The notes under the pieces were generated by a model that had not been told where the DNA came from, did not search any database, and saw only the letters and a list, made by a program, of their open reading frames with translations. Of a stretch of 6,596 nucleotides of DNA, positions 1 through 6,596 are shown one piece after another (positions within the stretch are counted from its first letter, which is position 1; every line of letters begins with the position of its first letter). The position numbers and the translations under genes were made by a program. The stretch spans positions 1 through 6,596 of the forward strand of contig CAIKNB010000001.1 in the NCBI GenBank assembly GCA_903828685.1, written 5' to 3'. The DNA comes from Candidatus Uhrbacteria bacterium (GTDB taxonomy: Bacteria; Patescibacteriota; Patescibacteriia; 2-12-FULL-60-25).

Positions 1-1930
<1,930 letters not shown>

Positions 1931-1934
1931 AGCT

Positions 1935-2747
1935 CTACGGCGGGCAAGAGGGCGAGCCCGTGCCTTTGAGCAGCTGGCACTCGCTGAAGATGACATAGCC
2001 GAACACGCCGGAGAGAACGTCCAGCTTAGGCATGGTAACGGCTATTTTTTGCGTGGCTTTGAGATATGTCCCTTCTGCCGACAGCGTCAGATCTCCGGGA
2101 TAAGTAACCGGGGCATTTGATGGATTAAGGAAGGTGGCCTTTAAACTGCGGGCCGAACAGTCATACGATCTGATGCGTATGCGGTAGAGCTTGTTAGGAT
2201 CGAGCGGCACGGTCATGGAGCCTGTATTGTTCTTGGGCAAGATAAAAAAATCGTTGTCGCTGGGGAATTGCGGCACGCCGCCTACGATAGTCCAATACGC
2301 GTAGCCGACTTCCACGCGCGCCGGAGTGGCGCCGCATGACGGATCATTGGTCCAAATCAAGTTCATGGTATTGATATTGAAAGTCCTGGTCATGTCGTCC
2401 GGATTGAACAGGTCTAGCACAGCAAAACTGCTGGTGGCGATGGTGTCGAAAGTTTTTGAGGTGGGCAATTCCAATGCGCCGGTCGAAACCCATCTGCCGC
2501 CGTTGAAGTATGGTGCACTTAGACCGTTGACGTAATCCGAAGATTGGTTGTCTTTACGCACTTCGTACAGCTGCCGCTCCACGCCTGAATCCGCCATATA
2601 ATACGCTGTTACGCTCTGGTCCGTACTCTGCGACTGGCGCGATCCTTCCAGCACCACGATGCCGATACCAATGCCGGCCATCAGGATAATGAGCATCATG
2701 ATCAATGACAGAGGAAGTATGTTGCCTGCGGCTTTGGTCTTTTCCAT
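1935..2747 (-). CDS. pilX: PilX/GspK-type minor pilin (predicted tip subunit), 270 aa
   Basis: Predicted membrane-anchored minor pilin at the tip of the type IV pilus/pseudopilus. The N-terminus has a short basic leader (MEKTKAAG), then a hydrophobic helix at residues about 9-33. The stretch AYYMADSGVERQLYEVRK (48-65) is the usual PilX-type continuation of that helix. If PilD cuts after Gly8, mature residue 5 is Leu13 instead of the Glu found in the other five pilins here; this is typical of GspK-like tip subunits, which need no Glu5 to dock onto a preceding subunit. The rest is a beta-rich, Thr/Ser-rich head with four cysteines (138, 197, 257, 268), the last in the C-terminal SCPP. It starts 2 nt after the pilW stop and is the only gene here with a fair Shine-Dalgarno. 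It is last in the H-I-J-K order. The PilX assignment rests on N-terminal architecture and position; the head domain is not recognisable by eye. Confidence 0.8.
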   Translation of the reverse strand: MEKTKAAGNILPLSLIMMLIILMAGIGIGIVVLEGSRQSQSTDQSVTAYYMADSGVERQLYEVRKDNQSSDYVNGLSAPYFNGGRWVSTGALELPTSKTFDTIATSSFAVLDLFNPDDMTRTFNINTMNLIWTNDPSCGATPARVEVGYAYWTIVGGVPQFPSDNDFFILPKNNTGSMTVPLDPNKLYRIRIRSYDCSARSLKATFLNPSNAPVTYPGDLTLSAEGTYLKATQKIAVTMPKLDVLSGVFGYVIFSECQLLKGTGSPSCPP

Positions 2748-2749
2748 AG

Positions 2750-3331
2750 CTACCTTTGGTAAAGCCGCGAAGAGACCGTGGTCTGCGCATGCAGCGCGGT
2801 ACGGTCCTGCGGATTATCCGCCATATATTGCAAGCCGATGTTCAGCGTGACCACGGGCTGTTGGTTGACGCCGGATGTGGTGAACGGACTCTCGGACGGC
2901 AAGACGTAGACGTCAAAATTGGTCACGTTGACGCGGTGCGAGGTCAGCACATTCCACGTGGCGCCGCCGTCCGTGCTCAACATCAGGCAACGCCCGGTAG
3001 GACCAAGCATCGGATCATTGCAGGTCGCGCTATCTTTGATCGTGATCTCGATGGTCCCGCCCGACGGCATGTCCAAAAGCAGGTCGTTGGACTTTGCCGG
3101 CAGAGGCGCGGAAGAATAATCGATATAGTTGCTGCGCGCCGCGCGTACCATAAGTTCGGTGGCAAAACGCATATCCTGGTTCATGACCGCCATGTTTGAG
3201 ACTTTGCGCTGCAGCCGCGTGATATGCATGAAGATGTCGGAGAGGATGGCCGAGGCAATGGAAAAAATCAGCACCACGATGAGCATCTCGATGAGCGTGA
3301 ACCCGGGACGCGTATGCTTAGCGCCAGTCAT
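2750..3331 (-). CDS. pilW: PilW/GspJ-type minor pilin, 193 aa
   Basis: Predicted minor (pseudo)pilin of the priming/tip complex. It has a textbook class III leader: residues 1-10 (MTGAKHTRPG) are cut after Gly10 by PilD, exposing FTLIEMLIVV with Glu at mature position 5. A hydrophobic segment runs to about residue 34, then an amphipathic helix continues through ITRLQRKVSNMAVMNQDMRFATELMVRAAR in pieces around 38-67. The head (about 70-193) is beta-rich with two cysteines (104 and 115) that could form one disulfide. Length and layout fit PilW/GspJ, the third gene of gspHIJK-like sets. The start overlaps the end of pilV by 14 nt (3318-3331), so translational coupling is likely; no Shine-Dalgarno is visible. 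GspJ and PilW cannot be separated by eye, so the name marks a type. Confidence 0.85.
   Translation of the reverse strand: MTGAKHTRPGFTLIEMLIVVLIFSIASAILSDIFMHITRLQRKVSNMAVMNQDMRFATELMVRAARSNYIDYSSAPLPAKSNDLLLDMPSGGTIEITIKDSATCNDPMLGPTGRCLMLSTDGGATWNVLTSHRVNVTNFDVYVLPSESPFTTSGVNQQPVVTLNIGLQYMADNPQDRTALHAQTTVSSRLYQR
2753..2757 (-). promoter_or_regulatory. Ribosome binding site of pilX
   Basis: AAAGG on the minus strand ends 5 nt before the ATG at 2747 and lies within the last codons of pilW. It supports this start and stands out because the other starts in the operon have no clear purine-rich site. Confidence 0.55.
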
Positions 3332-3902
3332 ACAGATCGTCGTACATTATCGTATCTTTTTTTATTGCGCCCTGTACCCAACGTACCCGTGATTCCACGC
3401 GGATCCCGATCTTGCTCAGCCCCGAATCTTCGCAGGCAGAAGTGGAAGATACGGTAGTGTAATCGCTGCAGATGGGATGGAAATACATGATCCGCGAAAA
3501 GGTGGATGTTGCGCCCGTGACGCCAGAGTTGAAATTTTCATAAAAATTGGCGTTTGTCAGGCTGTTGGAGATCATTACCGCTGCTTTGGGACTTGAAATG
3601 TCGGTAGCAGTAAAATCGAAGGACGGCGCATCCGTACCGTTCCACACCGGTGTGGCGCGATATTCGTTGCCGCTATGCAGTCCCGTATCGAATACATTGC
3701 CGGCCAGCCAGTTGCTGTCGCGCATGTTCTTGGCCAGTTCCAAACCCTCGCGCGCCAAATTCACGGCTTGGACTTCGCTCTGGTCGCGCTGCGCCAAAGC
3801 AAGATTGGAAAAAACCAGCGTGGTCGCAGCCAAAAGCCCGATGCCGATCACCGCGATGGCAAAGATCATCTCAATCATAGTCTGTCCCTTGGCTGGACGC
3901 AT
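3318..3902 (-). CDS. pilV: PilV/GspI-type minor pilin, 194 aa
   Basis: Predicted minor (pseudo)pilin. The leader MRPAKG is cut after Gly6, and the mature protein begins QTMIEMIFAIAVIGIGLLAA with Glu at position 5; a Gln first residue is tolerated by prepilin peptidases. After the hydrophobic segment (about 10-33), the phrase NLAREGLELAKNMRDSNW (48-65) is the typical PilV/GspI signature (ArEGlE...RdsNW). The head has two cysteines (145 and 157). A run of seven A residues in the coding strand (3357-3363) encodes part of AIKKD near the C-terminus. The gene begins 7 nt after the GspH-like gene and overlaps pilW by 14 nt. No Shine-Dalgarno is visible, but the next ATG (residue 9) would remove the cleavage site, so this start is the only sensible one. 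Confidence 0.87.
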   Translation of the reverse strand: MRPAKGQTMIEMIFAIAVIGIGLLAATTLVFSNLALAQRDQSEVQAVNLAREGLELAKNMRDSNWLAGNVFDTGLHSGNEYRATPVWNGTDAPSFDFTATDISSPKAAVMISNSLTNANFYENFNSGVTGATSTFSRIMYFHPICSDYTTVSSTSACEDSGLSKIGIRVESRVRWVQGAIKKDTIMYDDLYDWR

Positions 3903-3909
3903 AGCGTGT

Positions 3910-4554
3910 TTAATCGATGGAAATCCTGCCTGTAATAGTATTCAACGAAACCGAGGCTGTCTTGAGCGAGACCTTGTGCTGCAGCGTAATGGTGATGGTC
4001 GTCAGGTTGGTGCAGCCTGCGGGGCAAGCGTCTATCAGCATGTTGCCGTTCTGCCGCTGGAACGCCACATCCAAGGCGCTCATATCCGCGGTTCCCAACT
4101 TGCTGATTTTGACGTTGGACGCGCCAGCCGTGGCCAAGCTGCGCGTAAAAAAAACTTCGCCCGGATCGACTTCGCGCCAATCCGTGGTACCCGGATCGTA
4201 TTTGGCGTAAAAGTCATAGCCGGATCCAGCCTTGGTCAGATGCACGCCCACGCCGGCTGGCGGCACAGCCGTGCAGACCACGGGCGTTTGGCACAATGCC
4301 GTGGAATTCTCGCATACGATATTTTTTGCCGTGGGAGTCGAGGTGTCCTCGCAGAATTTTACGTTCTGCGCGGTCAAGGCGCGCGATTGCACGTTGCGCA
4401 AATCGCTCGCCACTACGCGCACCGCCGTATTAAGTTCGTCGTTCATGCGCCCCTGACGCAAGCTGTAAAACGCGGCCACCGAAATGATGCCCACGATCGC
4501 GATACTGATCATTACTTCACTCAAAGTGAAGCCGCTGTAATCAGCTGAACGCAT
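3910..4554 (-). CDS. GspH/FimT-type minor pilin, 214 aa
   Basis: Predicted minor (pseudo)pilin of GspH/FimT type. The ATG at 4554 gives MRSADYSG followed by FTLSEVMISIAIVGIISVAA: cleavage after Gly8, Glu at mature position 5. The frame stays open upstream to 4665, but that extension lies inside pilD and would put 45 residues before the cleavage site, so it is rejected. After the hydrophobic helix comes LNTAVRVVASDLRNVQSRAL (41-60), as in GspH/FimT proteins, then a beta-rich head. The C-terminal part (ITITLQHKV...NTITGRISID) resembles the GspH ending. Six cysteines (68, 81, 88, 94, 177, 181) suggest up to three disulfides. Eight T residues in a row in the coding strand (4147-4154) encode FF. 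The start overlaps the pilD stop by 14 nt. It is first in the H-I-J-K order. Confidence 0.85.
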   Translation of the reverse strand: MRSADYSGFTLSEVMISIAIVGIISVAAFYSLRQGRMNDELNTAVRVVASDLRNVQSRALTAQNVKFCEDTSTPTAKNIVCENSTALCQTPVVCTAVPPAGVGVHLTKAGSGYDFYAKYDPGTTDWREVDPGEVFFTRSLATAGASNVKISKLGTADMSALDVAFQRQNGNMLIDACPAGCTNLTTITITLQHKVSLKTASVSLNTITGRISID

Positions 4555-5335
4555 AATGGAACCAGTTAAGGATCCATGGCCCGAGCCAGATGGCGCAAAA
4601 TGTTCCGGCGGCCAACAGCGGCGCAAAAGCCAGACGCGAGCGGCGTTTGAATTTGCCCGTGACAAGTCCGATGAGCGCCACGCAGCTGCCCAGGATATAC
4701 GCCAGATACACGGCCGCTAAAGCCAGCGGCCAACCCAGCACCGCGCCCATCATGAGTCCAAACCAGAAATCGCCCAAACCCAACCAGGTGCCGCGCGACA
4801 AAACGACCTGCAAGCCAAAGAATGCGCCGCAGAATAACATGCCGCAGGCGAGCGCCACGGCTCTCTGGCCCAAAGTTTCCAGTCCGAGAGTCCCGTAGCC
4901 CAGCAAGTTGTAGACGAGTCCGAAGATGCCCATGCCCCACAGGTATTCGACAGGTAATTCCTGCCAGCGCAGATCCATGACCACGGGCACGAGCAAGCCG
5001 ACCGTAACCACGAACTCGAACCAGAACACGGGCTGCATGAATGGATCCCAGCGCAGCGCCGCGATGATGCCTAGGAGCGTGGCTGCGACTTCAACCAAAA
5101 AATATTGGATATGGATGCCCTTACCGCAATAAGCGCAACGCCCTTTGAGCATGACCCAGGAAAAAACCGGGATCAGGTGCCGCGGCTTGATGGGCTTGCG
5201 GCAGGCCGGACAGTTTGAGCGTCCGGTAAGCGGCGTGTCAGCATGCCAGCGGATGATGAGAACATTGGAGAACGAGCCCAAAGCGCCGCCAAATATGGCG
5301 GCCAGGATGGTGATCAAAACGCGTTCGAGTATCAT
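4541..5335 (-). CDS. pilD: Prepilin peptidase PilD (A24 family, bifunctional type), 264 aa
   Basis: Integral-membrane aspartyl protease that cleaves class III leader peptides of pilins after Gly; full-length family members also N-methylate the new N-terminus. Seen: N-terminal membrane helix with GALGSFSNVLIIR (17-29); a cytoplasmic loop with a Cys4 site (CPAC at 42-45, CAYC at 67-70) typical of the methylase part; then several hydrophobic segments; first catalytic aspartate Asp121 in VVMDLRWQELP; second, Asp189, in the GLGD motif; and the C-terminal FAPLLAAGT. Its 264 residues are within the family range. Two deviations: GLGD is followed by FWFG, where VKL/IKL-like residues are usual, and ELP is followed by VE where PD is common. 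Its substrates are probably the six pilin-like genes around it. It overlaps the upstream pilin by 4 nt (ATGA at 5332-5335) and the GspH-like gene by 14 nt. Confidence 0.96.
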   Translation of the reverse strand: MILERVLITILAAIFGGALGSFSNVLIIRWHADTPLTGRSNCPACRKPIKPRHLIPVFSWVMLKGRCAYCGKGIHIQYFLVEVAATLLGIIAALRWDPFMQPVFWFEFVVTVGLLVPVVMDLRWQELPVEYLWGMGIFGLVYNLLGYGTLGLETLGQRAVALACGMLFCGAFFGLQVVLSRGTWLGLGDFWFGLMMGAVLGWPLALAAVYLAYILGSCVALIGLVTGKFKRRSRLAFAPLLAAGTFCAIWLGPWILNWFHYAFS

Positions 5336-5796
5336 TTTTCCGCATCTTCCTTATCCACGCCGCCGGCATGGGCATAGTAAGTGCCGGCTACGCCGTACGC
5401 CGTGGCCCGTTCAGTCGTGAAACGCAGCGAATATCCGGCAGTTGAACCGTGATAGCGATAATATTCTCCGGCATTGGGGCCGACCGGCGAAGCTTGCAGA
5501 AAGATGGGCTGGGTCGCCTGCTGGCTGACCGTAAAGCCGTTGGCCGCCAACAAATCAGCGCCCGCGCCGCTCTTACCCAAATCCACAGGGTTGCTGGCCG
5601 GATATGAGGCTTCCTGCAGCCAATACTGCGAGAGTGCGGCGCGCAATACGCTGACATCCGATACGCGCTTGGCGTCGCGGCTCATGGCTCGCGTGATATT
5701 GAGGGAATAGATGGCCACGGCTGCCAGGATGCCGACTACCACAATGACCACCAGCAGCTCCAAAATCGTGAAACCATTAGCTTTTTGTATGCGCAT
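5332..5796 (-). CDS. GspG-like type IV (pseudo)pilin, 154 aa
   Basis: Predicted pilin or pseudopilin, first gene of the operon. From the ATG at 5796 the leader is MRIQKANG, cut before FTILELLVVIVVVGILAAVA (Glu at mature position 5). Then comes SRDAKRVSDVSVLRAALSQYW, a GspG/PulG-type helix; split, the key pieces are RDAKRVSDV and LRAALSQYW. The head contains YYRYHGS and GYSLRFTTE, as in GspG-like proteins. An in-frame ATG at 5820 would add eight residues (MRYTCSKS), but it lies upstream of the candidate -10 box, so 5796 is preferred. With that start the protein has no cysteine, unlike every other pilin here. It could be a second major pilin or a GspG-type pseudopilin. The stop overlaps the pilD start (ATGA). 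Confidence 0.9.
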   Translation of the reverse strand: MRIQKANGFTILELLVVIVVVGILAAVAIYSLNITRAMSRDAKRVSDVSVLRAALSQYWLQEASYPASNPVDLGKSGAGADLLAANGFTVSQQATQPIFLQASPVGPNAGEYYRYHGSTAGYSLRFTTERATAYGVAGTYYAHAGGVDKEDAEK

Positions 5797-5808
5797 AGAT
5801 TTAGAGCA

Positions 5809-5837
5809 AGTATAGCGCATCCGCGGGTTTTGGTTAA
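5809..5837 (-). promoter_or_regulatory. Candidate promoter of the pilin-pilD-minor pilin operon
   Basis: On the minus strand, TTAACC (5832-5837, 4 of 6 to -35 consensus) and TATACT (5809-5814, 5 of 6 to -10 consensus) are separated by 17 nt. The expected start, about base 5802, leaves only about 6 nt before the ATG at 5796, so this mRNA would also be almost leaderless. It follows directly on the terminator of the upstream pilin gene, so the two pilins are probably separate transcription units. Confidence 0.5.
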
Positions 5838-5866
5838 CAAAACGTCCCGGTATTCACCGGGACGTT
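5834..5866 (-). terminator. Intrinsic terminator of the upstream pilin gene
   Basis: Perfect 11-bp inverted repeat AACGTCCCGGT (5841-5851) and ACCGGGACGTT (5856-5866) with a 4-nt loop (5852-5855), starting 24 nt after the pilin stop at 5891. Read on the minus strand the stem ends in GACGTT and runs into TTGTT, giving a TTTTGTT tract (U-rich in the RNA). On the plus strand the stem is followed by AATTG, so the minus direction is favoured. The U-tract is short, so termination may be incomplete. Confidence 0.75.
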
Positions 5867-5890
5867 AATTGTTGATTATTAATCTACAGA

Positions 5891-6418
5891 TTAGTTAACT
5901 AAGCCGTTCTCGTTAGCCGTATGAATGACGCCCGCGTTCAAACCTGAGATGGCATTGCCCTCAGATGCGAACCCGATAACGTAATTGATTATAGCCGGAT
6001 CAGTTGAGGCGCCTTTCGCTATCATATAATCACAACCATTCGGACTTACAACGGTTGAAGGGACAGTTGCACAAACGCCCGTGATGCTGGTAAATGAAGG
6101 GTCTTTCAGATTAGTCAAATTAATGAAGCCAGTTACGGCCGACCCACTGCAATCAGTGGCGTTATTAATGGAGACTGAAGAGAGTCTTACGGGCGTGGTA
6201 GTTAGTACTGCGCCTCCAGAGCAAAGTGTGTTACTTGTATTGTCTTGATATGCAGCAGCAAAAGCACTGACGACTGCCCGGACATCAGCCACGCGCTTCG
6301 CATCGCGAGCCTTAGTACGTGCGCTGCCGAAAGCTACCACTGCCAAAGTGGCGAGCAAACCGATGATGGCGATGACCACCAAAAGTTCAATAAGCGTAAA
6401 ACCTTTCTTGTTCTGCAT
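5891..6418 (-). CDS. Type IV pilin, probably the major pilin, 175 aa
   Basis: Predicted structural pilin subunit. From the ATG at 6418 the leader is MQNKKG, cut before [20 protein letters not shown] with Glu at mature position 5. [20 protein letters not shown] (34-53) continues the N-terminal helix. The head is rich in Ser, Thr and Asn with four cysteines (66, 90, 116, 129), enough for two disulfides. The frame extends to a TTG at 6433, but this lies inside the leader hairpin and would only add MNHKP, so the ATG is preferred. No Shine-Dalgarno is visible. It has its own strong-looking promoter and a dedicated terminator, which fits high, separate expression of a major pilin. Its GC content is clearly lower (about 45-50% in several lines counted by hand) than that of the pilD region (about 60%). 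It could also be a GspG-like pseudopilin. Confidence 0.92.
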   Translation of the reverse strand: MQNKKGFTLIELLVVIAIIGLLATLAVVAFGSARTKARDAKRVADVRAVVSAFAAAYQDNTSNTLCSGGAVLTTTPVRLSSVSINNATDCSGSAVTGFINLTNLKDPSFTSITGVCATVPSTVVSPNGCDYMIAKGASTDPAIINYVIGFASEGNAISGLNAGVIHTANENGLVN

Positions 6419-6427
6419 AGGTTTATG

Positions 6428-6455
6428 ATTCAAATGACCGAAAACGGTCTTGAAT
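6428..6455 (-). promoter_or_regulatory. Hairpin in the 5' leader of the pilin mRNA
   Basis: On the minus strand ATTCAA-GACCG-TTTT-CGGTC-AT-TTGAAT forms an 11-bp stem with a 4-nt loop and one 2-nt bulge. It lies between the predicted transcription start (about 6465) and the pilin ATG (6418), and ends 9 nt before the ATG. There is no U-tract, so it is not a terminator. It could stabilise the abundant pilin mRNA or affect ribosome access; the function is inference. Confidence 0.6.
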
Positions 6456-6471
6456 AATGTTTAATGCGCGA

Positions 6472-6500
6472 ATTATAGCATGGAAACTGTGACTTGCCTA
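6472..6500 (-). promoter_or_regulatory. Promoter of the major-pilin-like gene
   Basis: Perfect -10 TATAAT (6472-6477) preceded by TGC, giving an extended -10, with a -35-like TAGGCA (6495-6500, 4 of 6) at 17-nt spacing, all on the minus strand. A start near base 6465 gives a leader of about 47 nt. This is the strongest-looking promoter in the window. Confidence 0.7.
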
Positions 6501-6503
6501 AAC

Positions 6504-6512
6504 TTATCCACA
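6504..6512 (+). promoter_or_regulatory. Perfect DnaA-box-like 9-mer upstream of the pilin promoter
   Basis: TTATCCACA on the plus strand matches the strict DnaA box consensus. It lies 3 nt upstream of the -35 of the pilin promoter. No cluster of boxes or AT-rich unwinding region is seen, so this is not an origin. It may be chance or a DnaA-linked regulatory site. Near-matches TTATCCACG at 103-111 and 5351-5359 lie inside coding sequence. Confidence 0.35.
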
Positions 6513-6534
6513 AGACAAAAATACACACTCTTCT

Positions 6535-6596
6535 TCACATGGCGCTGGAGAGTTGGTACATGGGCAAAAGAATAGCTGAGACCATGACGCCCACAC
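6535..6596 (-). CDS. pilC: C-terminus of a PilC/GspF-type pilus platform protein, 5'-truncated by the window
   Basis: Reading in from the right edge on the minus strand, one frame gives VGVMVSAILLPMYQLSSAM and a TGA stop at 6535-6537. A hydrophobic helix followed by LPMYQLSSAM is the usual ending of PilC/GspF inner-membrane platform proteins (hydrophobic, then LPxY/F plus a few residues). That protein interacts with the assembly ATPase and with pilin subunits. Only 19 codons are visible, so the call rests on this motif and on its place directly upstream of a pilin gene. No clear terminator separates it from the pilin promoter. Confidence 0.65.
   Translation of the reverse strand, partial: VGVMVSAILLPMYQLSSAM

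Noticed and set aside
1941..1960. CGGGC/GCCCG inverted repeat near the end of pilX as a terminator
   Set aside because: The stem is only 5 bp with a 10-nt loop, lies within codons, and has no T-tract behind it on the minus strand.
3547..4548. Long plus-strand open frame (333 codons) across pilV and the GspH-like gene
   Set aside because: It lies antisense to two well-supported pilin genes, has no recognisable motif, and its openness follows from the codon bias of GC-rich genes on the other strand.
4555..4665. N-terminal extension of the GspH-like gene to 4665
   Set aside because: It would lie inside pilD and place the class III cleavage site 45 residues in. The ATG at 4554 gives a normal 8-residue leader.
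5797..5820. Start of the GspG-like pilin at the ATG at 5820
   Set aside because: This ATG precedes the candidate -10 box and would add a stray cysteine to an otherwise cysteine-free protein. The ATG at 5796 gives a standard leader.
6503..6596. Other open minus-strand frame at the right edge ending in TAA near 6503
   Set aside because: Its translation (ending VFLSCG, rich in Cys and Pro) resembles no family, whereas the frame ending at 6535 gives a PilC-like C-terminus in the expected place.

Overview
All genes that can be supported in this window lie on the minus strand, so they read from right to left. Together they form most of a type IV pilus (T4P) / competence-pseudopilus assembly locus, followed by the gene for the NAD+-dependent DNA ligase LigA. 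In transcription order they are: the last 19 codons of a PilC/GspF-type inner-membrane platform protein (6535-6596); a major-pilin-like gene with its own extended -10 promoter (5891-6418); an intrinsic terminator with a second promoter directly behind it; and a tight six-gene operon. The operon holds a GspG-like pilin (5332-5796), the prepilin peptidase PilD (4541-5335), and four minor pilins of the GspH/FimT, PilV/GspI, PilW/GspJ and PilX/GspK types (4554 down to 1935). Then comes ligA (1895 to the left edge), whose C-terminal BRCT domain is cut off by the window.

How the genes work together: PilD, an integral-membrane aspartyl protease, would cleave the class III leader peptides of the pilins and minor pilins. 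PilC would be the membrane platform on which they are assembled. The four minor pilins are encoded in the order H-I-J-K, the same as in type II secretion and T4P tip-complex operons. The last of them (PilX/GspK type) lacks the usual Glu at mature position 5, as expected of a subunit at the very tip. Operon genes overlap by 4 or 14 nt or are separated by 2-7 nt. Recognisable Shine-Dalgarno sequences are almost absent, so translational coupling is likely.

Organism: most likely a Patescibacteria/CPR bacterium, such as a Parcubacteria-like lineage. This is inference. It rests on (a) LigA departing from the canonical sequence at domain Ia and motif IV in a way I associate with CPR ligases; (b) the wording of the pilins ([10 protein letters not shown] and RDAKRVSDVS after the hydrophobic segment, NLAREGLELAKNMRDSNW in PilV); and (c) a compact T4P cluster without any secretin or PilMNOP genes in view. 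Most of the window is visibly GC-rich; the main pilin gene is clearly lower.

No stretch longer than 300 bases lacks a gene. The intergenic stretches are 1896-1934 (ligA promoter), 5797-5890 (terminator plus promoter) and 6419-6534 (promoter, DnaA-box-like site, 5'-UTR hairpin). I see no tRNA, rRNA, CRISPR array or mobile element. I do not see a wholly undescribed system. The most unusual points are the divergent LigA with a heptamer-repeat linker, predicted leaderless or nearly leaderless transcripts, the pilin leader hairpin, and long homopolymers in the minor-pilin genes.
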